Part shown: positions 12,750 to 23,864 of the stretch, piece by piece | Position numbering within the stretch: position 1 is the first letter of the stretch | Layout: each line of letters starts with the position of its first letter | From: Anticarsia gemmatalis | Taxonomy: Eukaryota > Arthropoda > Insecta > Lepidoptera > Erebidae | Direction: 5' to 3' | Length of the DNA stretch: 64,000 nucleotides | Assembly: GCF_050436995.1 (NCBI RefSeq) | Contig: NC_134754.1 | Span: forward strand, 7,309,001-7,373,000 | Position numbers and translations under genes: made by a program | Notes under the pieces: generated by a model | The model's database searches: none | What the model saw: only the letters and a program-made list of their open reading frames with translations | Told to the model about the DNA's origin: nothing

Positions 12750-13570
12750 AGCTTAACAAAATACGAAGAGCAGGTGAATTACAGTCATTTATTTAACGTA
12801 ACTTCACATTGAGCATAATATATTTAGTCTAAAATCAAAACCCCCTAAAGTATCGATTCGCGTTATTGTGTTCATAACAATGTTTTAGAAACTGACTTTT
12901 TAACAAACTGCCAATTAGTTATTAAAAAACTAATTATATTTTCAACATAAGCAAGTGAAGAATCTTAGCGTTATCAAATCTTTGACGAATTGCCGGTATG
13001 TTTCGGCAGTAATAAATATGACAAGATTACAATAAAATCGATCACTGGGAACATGAATGATTAATTTTCCAGACGTATTTACGATAATATTAATGATTAG
13101 ATTTTTCCAATACCTTATGATTCGTTTGTGAATCAGAAGTAAGACGTTTATCACAAATACTCACAAGTAACGTGGAAACAACATTTTATTACATGAAACT
13201 CTACAACAAATATATATACTAGGATTAGTTATCGTTATCGTAATGCTATAATAATTTTGAAAATAAGAAGTCAAATAAGTCAATATCCACATAAAATATA
13301 AAATACCTATATTTTTGTGTCTTAGAAAGTCGTAATTGTATTTATAGGACAGATTTACCAGGCAGACCAATCACCAGACAACTTTTGTTAAGAAAAGTAA
13401 AGAAATTTCATTTCTGATCGTAAATATCGTTTACTGTGTAGCTCATAGTAAACATTCAAATAAAATCACTTATTAATATGACAAGTTTTTAATAAAACAA
13501 TTTAATAAAATATATAAAACGATTACGAATATGATTTAAATCATGTATTACCAAAAGTGACAGTCAAAGT

Positions 13571-13743
13571 TTAGTGAGGACGTGGCGGCCCATGGTGTGG
13601 TGGTCCGTGGTGAGGAGGTCCGTGATGTGGAGGTCCGTGGTGTGGTGGTCCACCATGTGGTGGCCCGTGTGGTGGTCCAGGTGGGCCGGGGTGAGGAGGC
13701 TCGTGAGGCGGGCCATGGCCGTGCGGTGGTGGGGGCGGCATAA
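13571..13743 (-). CDS. Pro/His/Gly repeat peptide, last exon (cluster member 3)
   Basis: The last coding exon, on the opposite strand to member 2 and tail-to-tail with it (0.9 kb between stops). The acceptor gtgtattccag is followed by TT and an ATG at 13741, the same junction as in member 2. From that Met there are 56 residues: MPPPPPHGHGPPHEPPHPG, then PPGPPHG, and four HHGPP units ending GPPRPH. That ending differs from GPPRPF of member 2 only in the last residue. The two are clear paralogues differing in repeat number. An in-frame ATG 15 bp upstream (Met-Cys-Ile-Pro-Val-Met) lies inside the acceptor tract and is not chosen. A candidate leader exon is at 14500-14566. A Helitron occupies the space between. 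No signal-peptide exon was identified. Function unknown. Confidence 0.7.
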
Positions 13744-13835
13744 CTGGAATACACATTATTAAATAACCTACTATAAATCGATGTTGAGGGTTCGGATATA
13801 ACTATTGGTCATTGCAATGTTTACTGGTACAGAAA

Positions 13836-14101
13836 TCTATACTAATATTATAAAGATGAAGAGTTTGTTTCTTTGATTGTTTGTTTGTTTGTTTGAACGC
13901 GCTAATCTCAGAAACTACTGGACCGATTTGAAAATTTATTTTAGTGTTAGATAGTCCATTTATCGAGGAAGGTTATAGGCTATATATCATCACGCTACTA
14001 CCAATAGGAGCAGAGTACCAGTGAACAATGTTTAAAAAACGGGGAAAATTTTGACCCATTCTCTCTTATGTGAAGCAAGCGAAGTTGCGCGAGTCAGCTA
14101 G
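13836..14101 (+). mobile_element. Non-autonomous Helitron (copy 1)
   Basis: It starts with TC (TCTATACTAATATTATAAAG) after a host A at 13835 and ends with CTAG before a host T at 14102, the insertion signature of Helitrons. About 15 bp before the 3' end is a small hairpin, GCAA-gcgaag-TTGC. There is a TTTG microsatellite near the 5' end and no coding capacity. A relative lies at 29048-29319 in the opposite orientation. The copy sits inside the presumed intron of cluster member 3. Confidence 0.8.
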
Positions 14102-14499
14102 TAAGTAATATAATAACAATGTTGATCTGACGCATTTAGCTCAAGCGATAATTAAATATGTTATACTGTCACATAAATGTTTGTTCTATCTGACAGACCA
14201 TGGTACCACACCTTACACCTACACCACGCTCTTCAGTTTTACAAAAAAACTGTTGCTACCCATTATTATAAAAGTAAAAATGTTTCAGCGTGATATTTTA
14301 TTACAATTCACCAATATTCTGGCATGAACCTATTAATAGGTAAAAGGGGAAAATCAAAAGAAAGAAAAATATATAAAAGGTTTCATTAATATTCAATAGA
14401 ATAACTCGATTTTGAGAAAGATCTAAAGTGCCTATACATTTTTATTAAAATTCAGGTCAATATTTACATTGAATATTTGAAAAATAACAAAAGACTTAC

Positions 14500-14566
14500 C
14501 TCTGATGAAAATGTGTTATCAAATATTGTACAGACGAGTGTGTTGGTCAGTTACAGCTTTTAGACT
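14500..14566 (-). promoter_or_regulatory. Candidate promoter and leader exon of cluster member 3
   Basis: A minus-strand TCAGT initiator (14568-14564) is followed 64 nt later by a donor CATCAGAG|gtaagt (exon end 14500). There is no ATG in between, so this would be a non-coding leader. An AGATAA motif (plus strand TTATCT, 14611-14616) lies about 45 bp upstream of the initiator. There is no clear TATA box. Confidence 0.35.
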
Positions 14567-15869
14567 GAGACACGAATATGTATCGGTTACTAACAATACC
14601 AGCTTAAGTATTATCTACGAGTAAGAGGCATGTTTCATATATATCGCCGATAATAATCTCAACGATATTATAAACAATCTACAGAAATAAATTCTTCGAA
14701 GTGTTTTCTATTTAACATGTGTTAGGCAATTCATGACTCCTTCCATGTGATGTATAAAATAATTATTTACCTCTCCCTTGAAATTAAAGTCACTTGTCAT
14801 TTATTCAGAGCGTGGACAGATTATGATGCTTTGGTTATGTATTAAATCATTTTGTAAACTTAAACACGACAAAAACTACAGTCAAATAAATATAACATAT
14901 GTAGGTCAGTATGAACCAATGCGAGTTATTATACAAAAATAGAGTTATTTCAAACCACTTTGATAAACAAATCGCTGAAAAAAGAAATCATATAAATATT
15001 CCAATAGTCCGACTAAGGGAAAACTACAGAGGCTTATTGAAAACGATAGGCCACTAAATAATAATTTTACTTCGTCAGTAGGACGGCAATCCGTTAAAAG
15101 TTGTTTGGAGTTTTTCATAGCCCGTTTGTTTTGAAATTTCCTCAAAGCAGAAAATGCTATTTACTTATTGCGCTTCGTTTACTTACAAGGTATTTAGGTT
15201 TGTGTCGTCTGTTCTCAGTTTTGTATTTGGAAAATGGAATTTTCCTGTTGGGATATAGAAGGGGCGGTATTCCCAATCGATTTTCGAAAAGGATGTTTTG
15301 TAATAGCTATTTCGTTTTTGTTTACAGTTTGTTCTTTTAAAGTTTTCGACCGTTTTGTTCTTTGTTACGAGGTTTTAATAACCGCTGGGTATATTTTGAC
15401 GACTCATTTTCACATTATAAAAGCAGAATAGGGAACATTTTAACCACATAAAAGGAAAGCTCGTCATTCGTTTTTATCGGATTGTGTGTTGTTTGTACTG
15501 AGAAATATACATATTTACCCTCAATTAACGTATTGTTTTCGGGTTTAATAACATAAAACAATTAATACAGTCTTTACAACGTTGGACAACAAGGGTTTGC
15601 AATAAGCCTAAAAGTGTAAATCGGTATGTAATATAAACATTATTGTGAAATATTATGAATTATCATCGTGACTAGTGGAGTCCAATTCGTCAAACTTTGA
15701 AGTAATATTCCTAGACATAGTTAAGATTGTACCTATTATGAAACAATATATGAGTCACAAGCAGTCAAAGCATATTATGTGCTTAAATGTTGTAAAGATA
15801 AAAATAAATTAGCCACAATATTTGTATTAGTTATCAAGCGTTAGATAAATGTATCGACCAACGGACGGT

Positions 15870-15974
15870 AGATAAGGAATATAAAACAAACCATCGATCG
15901 ATCTCGGTACTCAAATACAACACAAACATTACCCGAAGCTATACTTTGTGTTGACCTTTATTTGAAAAATACAA
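15870..15974 (+). promoter_or_regulatory. Candidate TATA promoter and leader exon of cluster member 4
   Basis: AGATAAGG at 15870-15877 runs directly into TATAAAA at 15880-15886. A start is expected near 15910 (actcaaat). A donor CAA|gtgagt ends the candidate leader exon at 15974. No ATG is present between the TATA box and the donor, so the leader is non-coding. Two more GATA-type motifs (ttatcaagcg, ttagataaat) lie at 15830-15850. Confidence 0.45.
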
Positions 15975-16935
15975 GTGAGTATTTTTATGTAATATTGTTA
16001 TAGCTTTAAGGTTTTATAAATAATGCGGAAAATGTTATTCAAGTTTCTTTAGAAACCATTTAAACTGTATTTGTAGCGTAAAATATAATGCTATGGTACC
16101 ACTTACTACATACATACTTAAATATTTAATAATGTTTCCCATTCGAAATTATACAACGTGTGGTCTAAATTGCAAGTACCGATCGCGATGATCAAAGGGC
16201 CACATAGATATACATATCTCAAAGATAATCTCTATAGCCTTCTCAATACTATGCCTTTAGGCCCCTTCCCAGAAATACTTCCTGCCTTTCATTTGAGTCT
16301 TGAAAGAGCAGTAAATAAAAGTTATTTGATCGCTGTAGTTATCTTCTACACAGACTAACGATGATTTCCGTTTTTATTACTAAAGCTTGCCAGTTATACT
16401 GTGAATGTTTATTTTATTTATTTGTGAAAACTACAATTTTAATCTAAAAAATAAAAACGAAAACTTATATTAGTTAAACTTAGTTTCCCTTTTAGTTAAA
16501 CTTAAGTTTCGTTAAATTAAATTTTTTACATGCATCACAAGTTATAATCAAATTCTGCTGATATTCCAGGTTTATAATCAAAGCTAACACGTACCCTTAC
16601 ATATATTATTCATAAACCTCCAACCTTTTTACGATCAAAATTGTCACTCATGTTGACTGAATGCATGCGAGGTCTCTACGCAACGCATGGCACTTTATTT
16701 GCAACCTTACCTTGTACTTGGCTTCTTTTAAAGCAAACTATTTGAATTCAGTATCTATATACTAAATTGTTTCTACTGTATATAGGTACATAAGTATCCT
16801 TTATTTGCAGCCAACTCGAGCATTTTCGGTTGTGTTTAAGCACGTAACGATTTAGTTTACCGGTTCATTTCCGACATAATTATCAGTTAAAGTCTGTATT
16901 CAAAGTCTGTTTTACTTGAGTATAGAAATAAAAGA

Positions 16936-17158
16936 TCCATACTAATGTTATAAATGCGAATGTGTCTGTCAGATTCTCCTTCATGTCTAAATCACTGGAT
17001 CGCTTAGGATGAAATTTAGTGTAAAGATAGTTTGAGACCCGCAAAAAGATGATGGATAGTTTTTATTACAGAAATCATATGGGAACGGGAACTATGGGTG
17101 TATAAGCCATTTACTCGTAAGAAGAGTTTAAGCGGACGGAGTCCCGGGCAAAAGCTAG
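16936..17158 (+). mobile_element. Non-autonomous Helitron (copy 2, different subfamily)
   Basis: It starts TCCATACTAATGTTATAAAT after host A (16935) and ends AAAAGCTAG before host T (17159). A hairpin GGAC-gga-GTCC lies near 17135-17145, about 10 bp before the terminus. The terminal structure is Helitron-like and the body differs from copies 1 and 3. It lies in the presumed intron of cluster member 4. Confidence 0.75.
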
Positions 17159-17674
17159 TAGTGCAATTTCTCTAGTAAATAATGAATTAATCTCAATTAC
17201 CTCTTACAATATTATCACAGCAAGATTGTAAAATTATTTACGATCAATAACATTATCAAGATATTTCTTAAGTGTGTTTGTACTTACTTGTGCTTGATAA
17301 AATCTATATTGTACGCGGAATTATTGTAGTTTTAGAGTGGTGGGAAATTCTGATGAGTGTGATTGATAAGTGTGAACGTATTTACCAAGATCTCGACCTA
17401 GGTATGCAATGTAGCATAACGTTACACATTAAAGAATTGCTATAATATTGAAAAGGGCAGACGTCATAGAGAAGTTAAATAGACACGTCATGTCCAAATT
17501 GCCATGTTAAATATTCAAATAATTTGAAATTAACTGTGGTAGTTATTTCCTTCCAAATAAACATCAAACGACTCAGGTTCTAGAAACATCAACTATTAAA
17601 ACATTTATTGATTTCAAGGCCCCAGTTAATAATACCTTCGCCATAATTACAACTTTATGACTTATTTGTTTCAG

Positions 17675-17793
17675 TAATGCCGCCACCACCACCGAAGCCC
17701 GACCACCCTCCAGGCCACCCTGGTGACCATCCTCCCGGCCACCCACCACCACCACACAACCCGCCCCACCACCCGCCACCACCACATCACTAA
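17675..17793 (+). CDS. Pro/His-rich short peptide, last exon (cluster member 4)
   Basis: An acceptor cttatttgtttcag is followed by TA and an ATG at 17677, the same arrangement as in members 1-3. From that Met there are 38 residues: MPPPPPKPDHPPGHPGD, then HPPGHPPPP and NPPHHPPPPHH, then TAA. It lacks the HHGPP pentads and uses HPPG and HHPPPP units. If the previous exon ends in G the junction would again read Val-Met. The candidate leader exon at 15911-15974 has no ATG. So either translation starts at this Met, giving a peptide without a signal sequence, or an intermediate signal exon exists that I could not find. Two AATAAA signals follow closely (17793 and 17809). Function unknown. Confidence 0.65.
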
Positions 17794-17808
17794 ATAAAAC
17801 GTGTGGTC

Positions 17809-17814
17809 AATAAA
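17809..17814 (+). terminator. Poly(A) signal AATAAA of member 4
   Basis: AATAAA lies 16 bp after the stop. Another AATAAA overlaps the stop codon at 17793-17798. Confidence 0.6.
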
Positions 17815-19883
17815 ATTACTTCAGTACGTGGTCAATACTGTACAATGGAAAATTACGTAATGGCCTAAGTTTTCATATTCTATTGTTATAATATTAGTGT
17901 ACACAATAAATTACTAAAAGTGGAAAAATATGATGATTTTATTGCCTTGTTACGAATCAATTGAGGTCCTCAATAGCCTGACTTGGCACAGAGCCTGACC
18001 AATATGAAGTTATTCACTATTACCAGGCAGTATTCCTCACTCAGGCCTACTAACTAATTCTTGTTTCTGTTTACCACAAGCGATTTGTGCTTCACGTAAC
18101 ATGAAACCATTCTCTTTAGATTTGCTGCAAGATTTAAGATGTAATAACTACAATTCTCGAATGTATAATTCAATTTTTTGTCCGCTATTTGTGGGTAGTA
18201 CAAAACGTGTGTTGTACATTATCCCTTCACATGAAATATGTCTGTTTTTGTGGTTATTTCTTGAAACGGACGCAAGACTATTTTACGGATCGTTGCTTTC
18301 GGACATTCCAAGTTACTTTTTCCTTTCTGTGGGATGTTCATCCCTGCTCTTTTTAGGGTAGGCCTTTATTATTACGCATCCCCGCGGTGCGCTGTAAGAA
18401 TGGTCATCACAACATGGTCTGTTTACGAGACCGTCCGTCATAGCTTCGTATTTTATAAGTTTTATGTAAAAAGAAACAAATAAGAAATTTTTACTTATAA
18501 GTGTAAGAACAGAAAAAAAAGTATTTCAAGACTACCAGCATTCTTTTTTAGAATATAAAGTAATTATTGCCCATACTTTGCCCTACAAACCGGTAAAATT
18601 GACTCTGTGTGTGAGGATAGTGACATATGTGTGAGCCTGTCTAAAGTCATCGTCAATTAAATAGACAGAGAATCACAAAGCTGTACAGGTAACCTAATCT
18701 ATTAGAAGAAGGTCGTCTGCGCCGGGTTTAGCCTGGCGCCGTGGTGAATAATTAAACAGAATTTAATTCAATACCTTTCTGAAAATAAGCTCGCTTCATA
18801 GAACTGACTGCAACTAATTGTAGGCTATGTTTAAAGGTGGAAGTAGAGCAATGCGACGATTCGTTTTTAAACAAACCTTTATTAAGCTATCAAGTGCTAG
18901 TTAGTTAATTAGGGAAGAAGTCGCGAGCTGGAAGAATGAGGAAATTAGGTGTACAGAAGAGCCATCTGGCGGGCGGGGTGTGCGCTCATTGACCGGAACC
19001 TTTGAACAACTCTATCTTTACTTTTCATTAGCCCGCCGTTGTGTCGGCAATCCTGCTTTTATATTTAATGCCCTTTTTATTAAATTATGTGAATGAATCA
19101 AATGCTGGCTACAATGTTCTGTAATTAAAGGGCATGTCTAGAAGGTATTTTTTTAAATCAAACATTATGTCAGGGCACGTACAAAATACACTGTTTTAGA
19201 GGAGTAAATTACGTAACTACTACTATACCCACGTAACTGATAATCAAATATATTCAAACTTCTAAGCAAAATTTAATTTTTTTTACAGTTTATAATATAT
19301 TTATGTTTATAATTAGAACTCCATAAACAGTTTTGAAATGTGTTTTTAGCACATCACTCGCACTACTACTGTTCACAATTGAGCTAAAAAGTCCGAATTT
19401 TAATTGTTTCTCCCCAACTCACTATCTACTTTCTTATAACGAATAAATGTTAAAAATCAAATCACAACTATATCAACGCTACATAAGACACTTAAAAATG
19501 AAAAATGCACTTTGAATTGCAGATATTCACAGAATTAACATAATACCTGCAAGTATTTTTATAAGTTACATCAGAAATAAACATGACGCAATATTGTAAA
19601 GTGCTCTACATCATACATGTACTTCCAACAGTGGCACTACACATGATTACTTATGTTGTCTTATTGTCCAATTTTATAGTCGTCTTTCCTGCAAACACAA
19701 AATATTCAACAAGATGTACTAAAGTACACCAATAATTCCCTATATTTATTATTCTTCATTAGAATACAGATTATTAAATTATCAAGTGATTAATATTAGC
19801 TATTATTAAAACTAAATTGTTTTCAATAACTGATAACACTTGTTGAATTTTGCGAGAACGCTAATTTCGAGCACCTTGTCAAC
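17815..19883. other. No recognised feature
   Basis: AT-rich intergenic DNA with a short GC-richer patch at 18950-19050. No exon, repeat boundary or RNA gene was recognised. Confidence 0.5.
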
Positions 19884-19955
19884 GGGGATATAGCTCAGTG
19901 GTAGAGCATTCGACTGCAGATCGAGAGGTCCCCGGTTCAAACCCGGGTGTCCCCT
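19884..19955 (+). tRNA. tRNA-Cys (anticodon GCA)
   Basis: A 72-nt cloverleaf. The acceptor stem GGGGATA pairs with TGTCCCC, with discriminator T at 19955. The D arm is GCTC...GAGC. The anticodon stem TTCGA/TCGAG encloses the loop CTGCAGA, with GCA at 19916-19918. The variable loop is AGGTC and the T arm CCCGG-TTCAAAC-CCGGG. There is no intron. The internal A and B boxes are consensus, and a T5 pol III terminator follows at 19964-19968. All stems pair apart from one G-T in the acceptor stem and one T-G in the anticodon stem, so it looks functional. Confidence 0.96.
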
Positions 19956-19963
19956 AGTGTCTC

Positions 19964-19968
19964 TTTTT
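19964..19968 (+). terminator. Pol III terminator of tRNA-Cys
   Basis: A run of five T residues starts 9 bp after the tRNA 3' end. Confidence 0.8.
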
Positions 19969-20559
19969 GCGCTTGTTGATTTTTTCGCGCATAGTTTTAA
20001 TTTTACTGTTCACAATAGAAACCTTTTATTTTTATTTATTATTACCACCAAGTGCAATAGGTGGCTTTAATAAGTTATGTAAGACATTACTATGTCCTAT
20101 AATCTGACTTAGTAAAACCGATAGGTTTTATGATGTGCAACTGTTTATGAGTAATCTTATATTATGTATTTTAAAAATTAAAACTATATATTATATTCAT
20201 ACTATAAATACCATCTAATGATATTGACAAATACCTAACATTATTGTACTCTATACAATAGAAGAAAATCAACAATATTTTCTCGATATGTTAACAAACC
20301 CTTCTCAGCAGTTTCATGGATACAAAGCACTATCACTCCATGTTAGTGGAATTTTATGTACATCATTAGGTAAAGTATAACGACCAGTATTTAATAATTT
20401 ATGAAGCGTTGCCTGTTTGACCTCAGCAAGGTAATAGACGACCACTTGTGTACATATTATCATAAACGGTAGAATATTTACCGCTAATAAGGGCTTAAAG
20501 ATCAAATAGCTCGGTGATTGGGAAAATTTATCGAGGTTTTGCATATCCTTTAGAAATGA

Positions 20560-20938
20560 ACTGCCTCTGTGGCGCGGTCGGTAGTGTGTGCAACTGCCGC
20601 GCAAGAGGTCTCAGGTTCGAATTCTGGGTCGGGCCAATAAGTCTTTTCTGAGATTTTCTGTTCAAAAATTCTCAGAGATTGCCCGGAGTTATGAAGGTGA
20701 GGTCCTCCCTTAGACCTCCGTGCCTCGGAGAGCACGTAAAACCATCAGTCCTGCGCCTGACTTCTTTCTGGTCGTGTCGGTTTAGCCGTCCCACCAGACT
20801 ATGAGAATAAAGGAACAGAGAGTGTACCTGCGTATTGTGCACATACTTAGCCACTATAAACAAAGTCCTGCACAATTGGCTGGTTTCAATGAAACTGTCC
20901 GCCGTAGCCGAAATCGGCCAGGACGACATCACATCATC
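20560..20938 (+). mobile_element. Full-length tRNA-derived SINE
   Basis: The 379-bp element has a tRNA-like head with A box TGGCGCGGTCGG (20570-20581) and B box GGTTCGAATTC (20614-20624). A tRNA-unrelated body follows, ending in a short ATC-rich tail (catcacatcatc). It is flanked by perfect 8-bp target-site duplications AGAAATGA at 20552-20559 and 20939-20946, which mark the ends and show insertion by retrotransposition. Frames inside it are not genes. Confidence 0.9.
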
Positions 20939-21538
20939 AGAAATGACAGATGAATAGTTGTCACAATGATGCTTGTTGTAAACAATACTTGAGAGGAGGC
21001 GAAGAAATGGAAGGCAGAAATATTTTTTTTTGCTTTCTAAATAAAATCAGAATGTAGTGACTATTCTAATCCATTTATGCTTTACTGCTTCATCAAATTC
21101 AATGTTTATTTGTAAACAAACAACAAAGTAGCGTATTAAATAAAATTCATAGAGATTTAAAAATACCCTTGTTTTGGTTAAAATTCAACTTACTGTTTTC
21201 CGCGAAACGAATTTTGTATTCAAGTACAACGCATAAACTAGGCTAGTTTACAGTCAGTTTGTTTGTTACCGTCCCATAGGGCTAGCTATGTAGTACTGCA
21301 CTGGTATAATTATTACGCGGTTTTATAACTAGGTACAGTACTTAATCTGATTGACCACAATAATTATAATAGTATTAGTTAGTACATTATATTAATATAT
21401 ACCTGTAATGTTCAGAATATCCTGATCTCGTGACTACAAATGCGGTATTTACGTAACTAGTTTTTTTTTATCCAGCAGTTTCATGTGTTATTTTTTTATA
21501 CTTTCACCGACTTCATTTGTAACATTACAATATTTATA

Positions 21539-22008
21539 TATGTTACTGTAAAAGCCCGAACGATGGTAAATCCTAAGATTTTCCGGTATAACCTAAGATT
21601 TACCAACTCGCAATGGTAAAAGTCCGAAAAATTATTTTATTTCGAACTTTTACCTATATTCACTTGATGATATCGAGATGTCGCCGGAGCCCCGCTTCGC
21701 GGGGCTCCTCCTTCTGAGTGGTTAAAAAAAATAACCATTTTTTTTTTAACCATAATAATTCTAACCTAACCTACCCATGTCGCTATGCCCAAAACTCCTT
21801 CTTTATAACTATGTCACAGTATATAATTAATATAATTATACCGTGAAATAGTTATAAACATAGTTATGAAGGAGGATTTTTTTATACAATCGTAACATAG
21901 TTTTTAAACTCTGGCTTGTTCGGACTTTTACCATTGAGAGTTGGTAAATCTTAGGTTTTACCGGAAAATCTTAGGATTTACCACAGTTCGGGCTTTTACA
22001 GTAACATA
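21539..22008. mobile_element. Foldback MITE, TA target site
   Basis: About 470 bp with inverted arms of roughly 90 bp. The left end TATGTTACTGTAAAAGCCCG matches the reverse complement of the right end, and TA flanks both ends (Tc1/mariner-like). Both arms contain the sub-motif GGTAAAT.CTAAG. Internal inverted repeats add further folding: GGAGCCCCGC/GCGGGGCTCC, GGTTAAAA/TTTTAACC, and ctcctt...ataactatg with its complement near 21862-21875. There is no coding capacity. Confidence 0.85.
21686..21708. repeat. Perfect GC-rich hairpin inside the MITE
   Basis: GGAGCCCCGC, loop TTC, GCGGGGCTCC: ten base pairs with a three-base loop in an otherwise AT-rich element. It resembles a bacterial terminator by shape only. 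Confidence 0.8.
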
Positions 22009-23860
22009 TACAGTCATGAGGCAGACAAGATATTAGAAAACATATGCAAAGACTAATCGATCAACAGGTAAGTAGTAAGTGTATTGGGTAAGTTGGGGTA
22101 CACGCGCTAGCTAAACATAATATAGTAGAGGGTACAAGCCCGCTATCAGAAGTTACCCCACTGCTTATAGTTTTAATTAGAGCGGTAAATTTTAAGCGTT
22201 GATCGCATCGTGCCGCTTAAATCTTAGGCGCCACTTTAATTAAAATATATTTTGAAGACGCGCCGCCGGTCTTGTTGGTTTAGCTAAAATTTTATAGGTT
22301 CGGTCTCTATAAATATTCCGTATTATCATAAATATGTAACGAGGTTGTGCTCTATTCTTCCAGATATTAAGTAGAAAAGTAAAAATGTTTTCGGCGTTTC
22401 GTCCATTCATTATTTTATAAGGATAACAGGTTCAAAAATTCGTTATGTTGTATTTTTAGTTCCGACGGAAAATTACCGTTTTGTGTTCTTATTATGATAA
22501 TAGCCTGGAGAAGAAGAGAGAGTTGTATTAAGTGTAACTATATTTATTGAACCAAACCTCGATTTGTATGTCGAGGTAATTCGTTAACTTTTTAAACTAG
22601 AAAACATTATGAAGTATGTTCAAAGAGTTTTCGAATATGTTTTATTGCTTGCTTTTATTGAATAAAACCAACACGAAATTGAGCAGTAAATACGTACTTC
22701 GCGTAATTTCAAGCAAAGAGAATTGAGCGAAACCACGGAGAAAACTCACATAAATAAGCGTAAAATATATTTACATTGTTTCAATATTTAAAGAGCGCCG
22801 TAGAAACACGCCCAACTTTACCTTATTTGTGTTAAACAAACAAAAAAGAAAGTTCTTATAATGGTGACATTTATAAACTGTTAGGAAAGTGGAGAGTTTT
22901 TAACGAAATACGAGTACAAAAGTAAGAAGTTACTTTTCAATATTATAACGGAATTCTTGATCCGAATCTAAAGACTTGTCAAATTACGCGGCCGATCGGT
23001 TCGCGCTCCTCAGCCGAGTTCTTAATTTAAATTCACTCGACTAATTGGTCAGCCGACTCGACTCTTATTAGCTTTTTGATGGATATTGTTTTGATGAAAT
23101 GAATTGCATGAATTTGCTTCATGACAACGAATAAATTTACGCAAAAAGCGTTTTGCGGTGGAATAATGAATTATTTAATTTTGTCTAGATAAATATCACG
23201 ACTAGTTTAATAGATTTCAACATATTCGTTCATTCATATTTCATTTTGCCTATTAATATTCTAAATAAATTATTGCCAACGCTTTTTGTGAAACAATAAC
23301 GAACAATTAATTAATATATTTAGGACGAGTTTAAAAAAGATCTAATTAGAATTGTTCTGAATTTGCAATTGATTTGCTGATATTTCTTTCATGCACAGTT
23401 CAATCCACATACGTATATCCCATTGTGTTTGAATAAACATTTCAATTGAGAGGTTTTCATTCGCGGTGGCTATTCGACCGGACCACACATTCAGGCTCTT
23501 TTTCGCGCACCGCTGATTTCCGATGAATGAACTGCGGTCGGAATATTAGAGTTCGCCGTATAACGTATAGGTTACCGTTGTGGACTTTTAATTATTATTG
23601 ATGTAATGAATGCGGGAAAGACGAAAATATACAATTCCGGATCTGGTTGATACATTATTTTTTTTGCTGTCTTTTTAATAACTAATATGACGCGGTGACA
23701 CTTATTAAGTTTCTAGAACATGATAAAGACTAGCTTAGCTTAAGCTTGAAATTGTAATGTATATTTATTATTTACTATATACGCCGGAAAGCATAGAAAC
23801 GACGCCGTCATTTTATTTAAAAGTTATCAAAACATGACACATGACAAACACAGAATACTT
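22009..23860. other. No recognised feature
   Basis: AT-rich intergenic DNA. A GC-richer stretch at 23460-23570 may be a conserved non-coding element, but nothing in it can be assigned. Confidence 0.5.
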
Positions 23861-23864
23861 GATA

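Noticed and set aside
20314..20932. Minus-strand frames over the SINE
   Set aside because: They lie in a tRNA-derived SINE with target-site duplications, which is non-coding.
21686..21708. GC hairpin as a bacterial rho-independent terminator
   Set aside because: The setting is a eukaryotic MITE and no T-run follows directly.
21765..21779. CCTAA repeats as telomeric sequence
   Set aside because: Only two units of the insect TTAGG-type repeat, inside the MITE.
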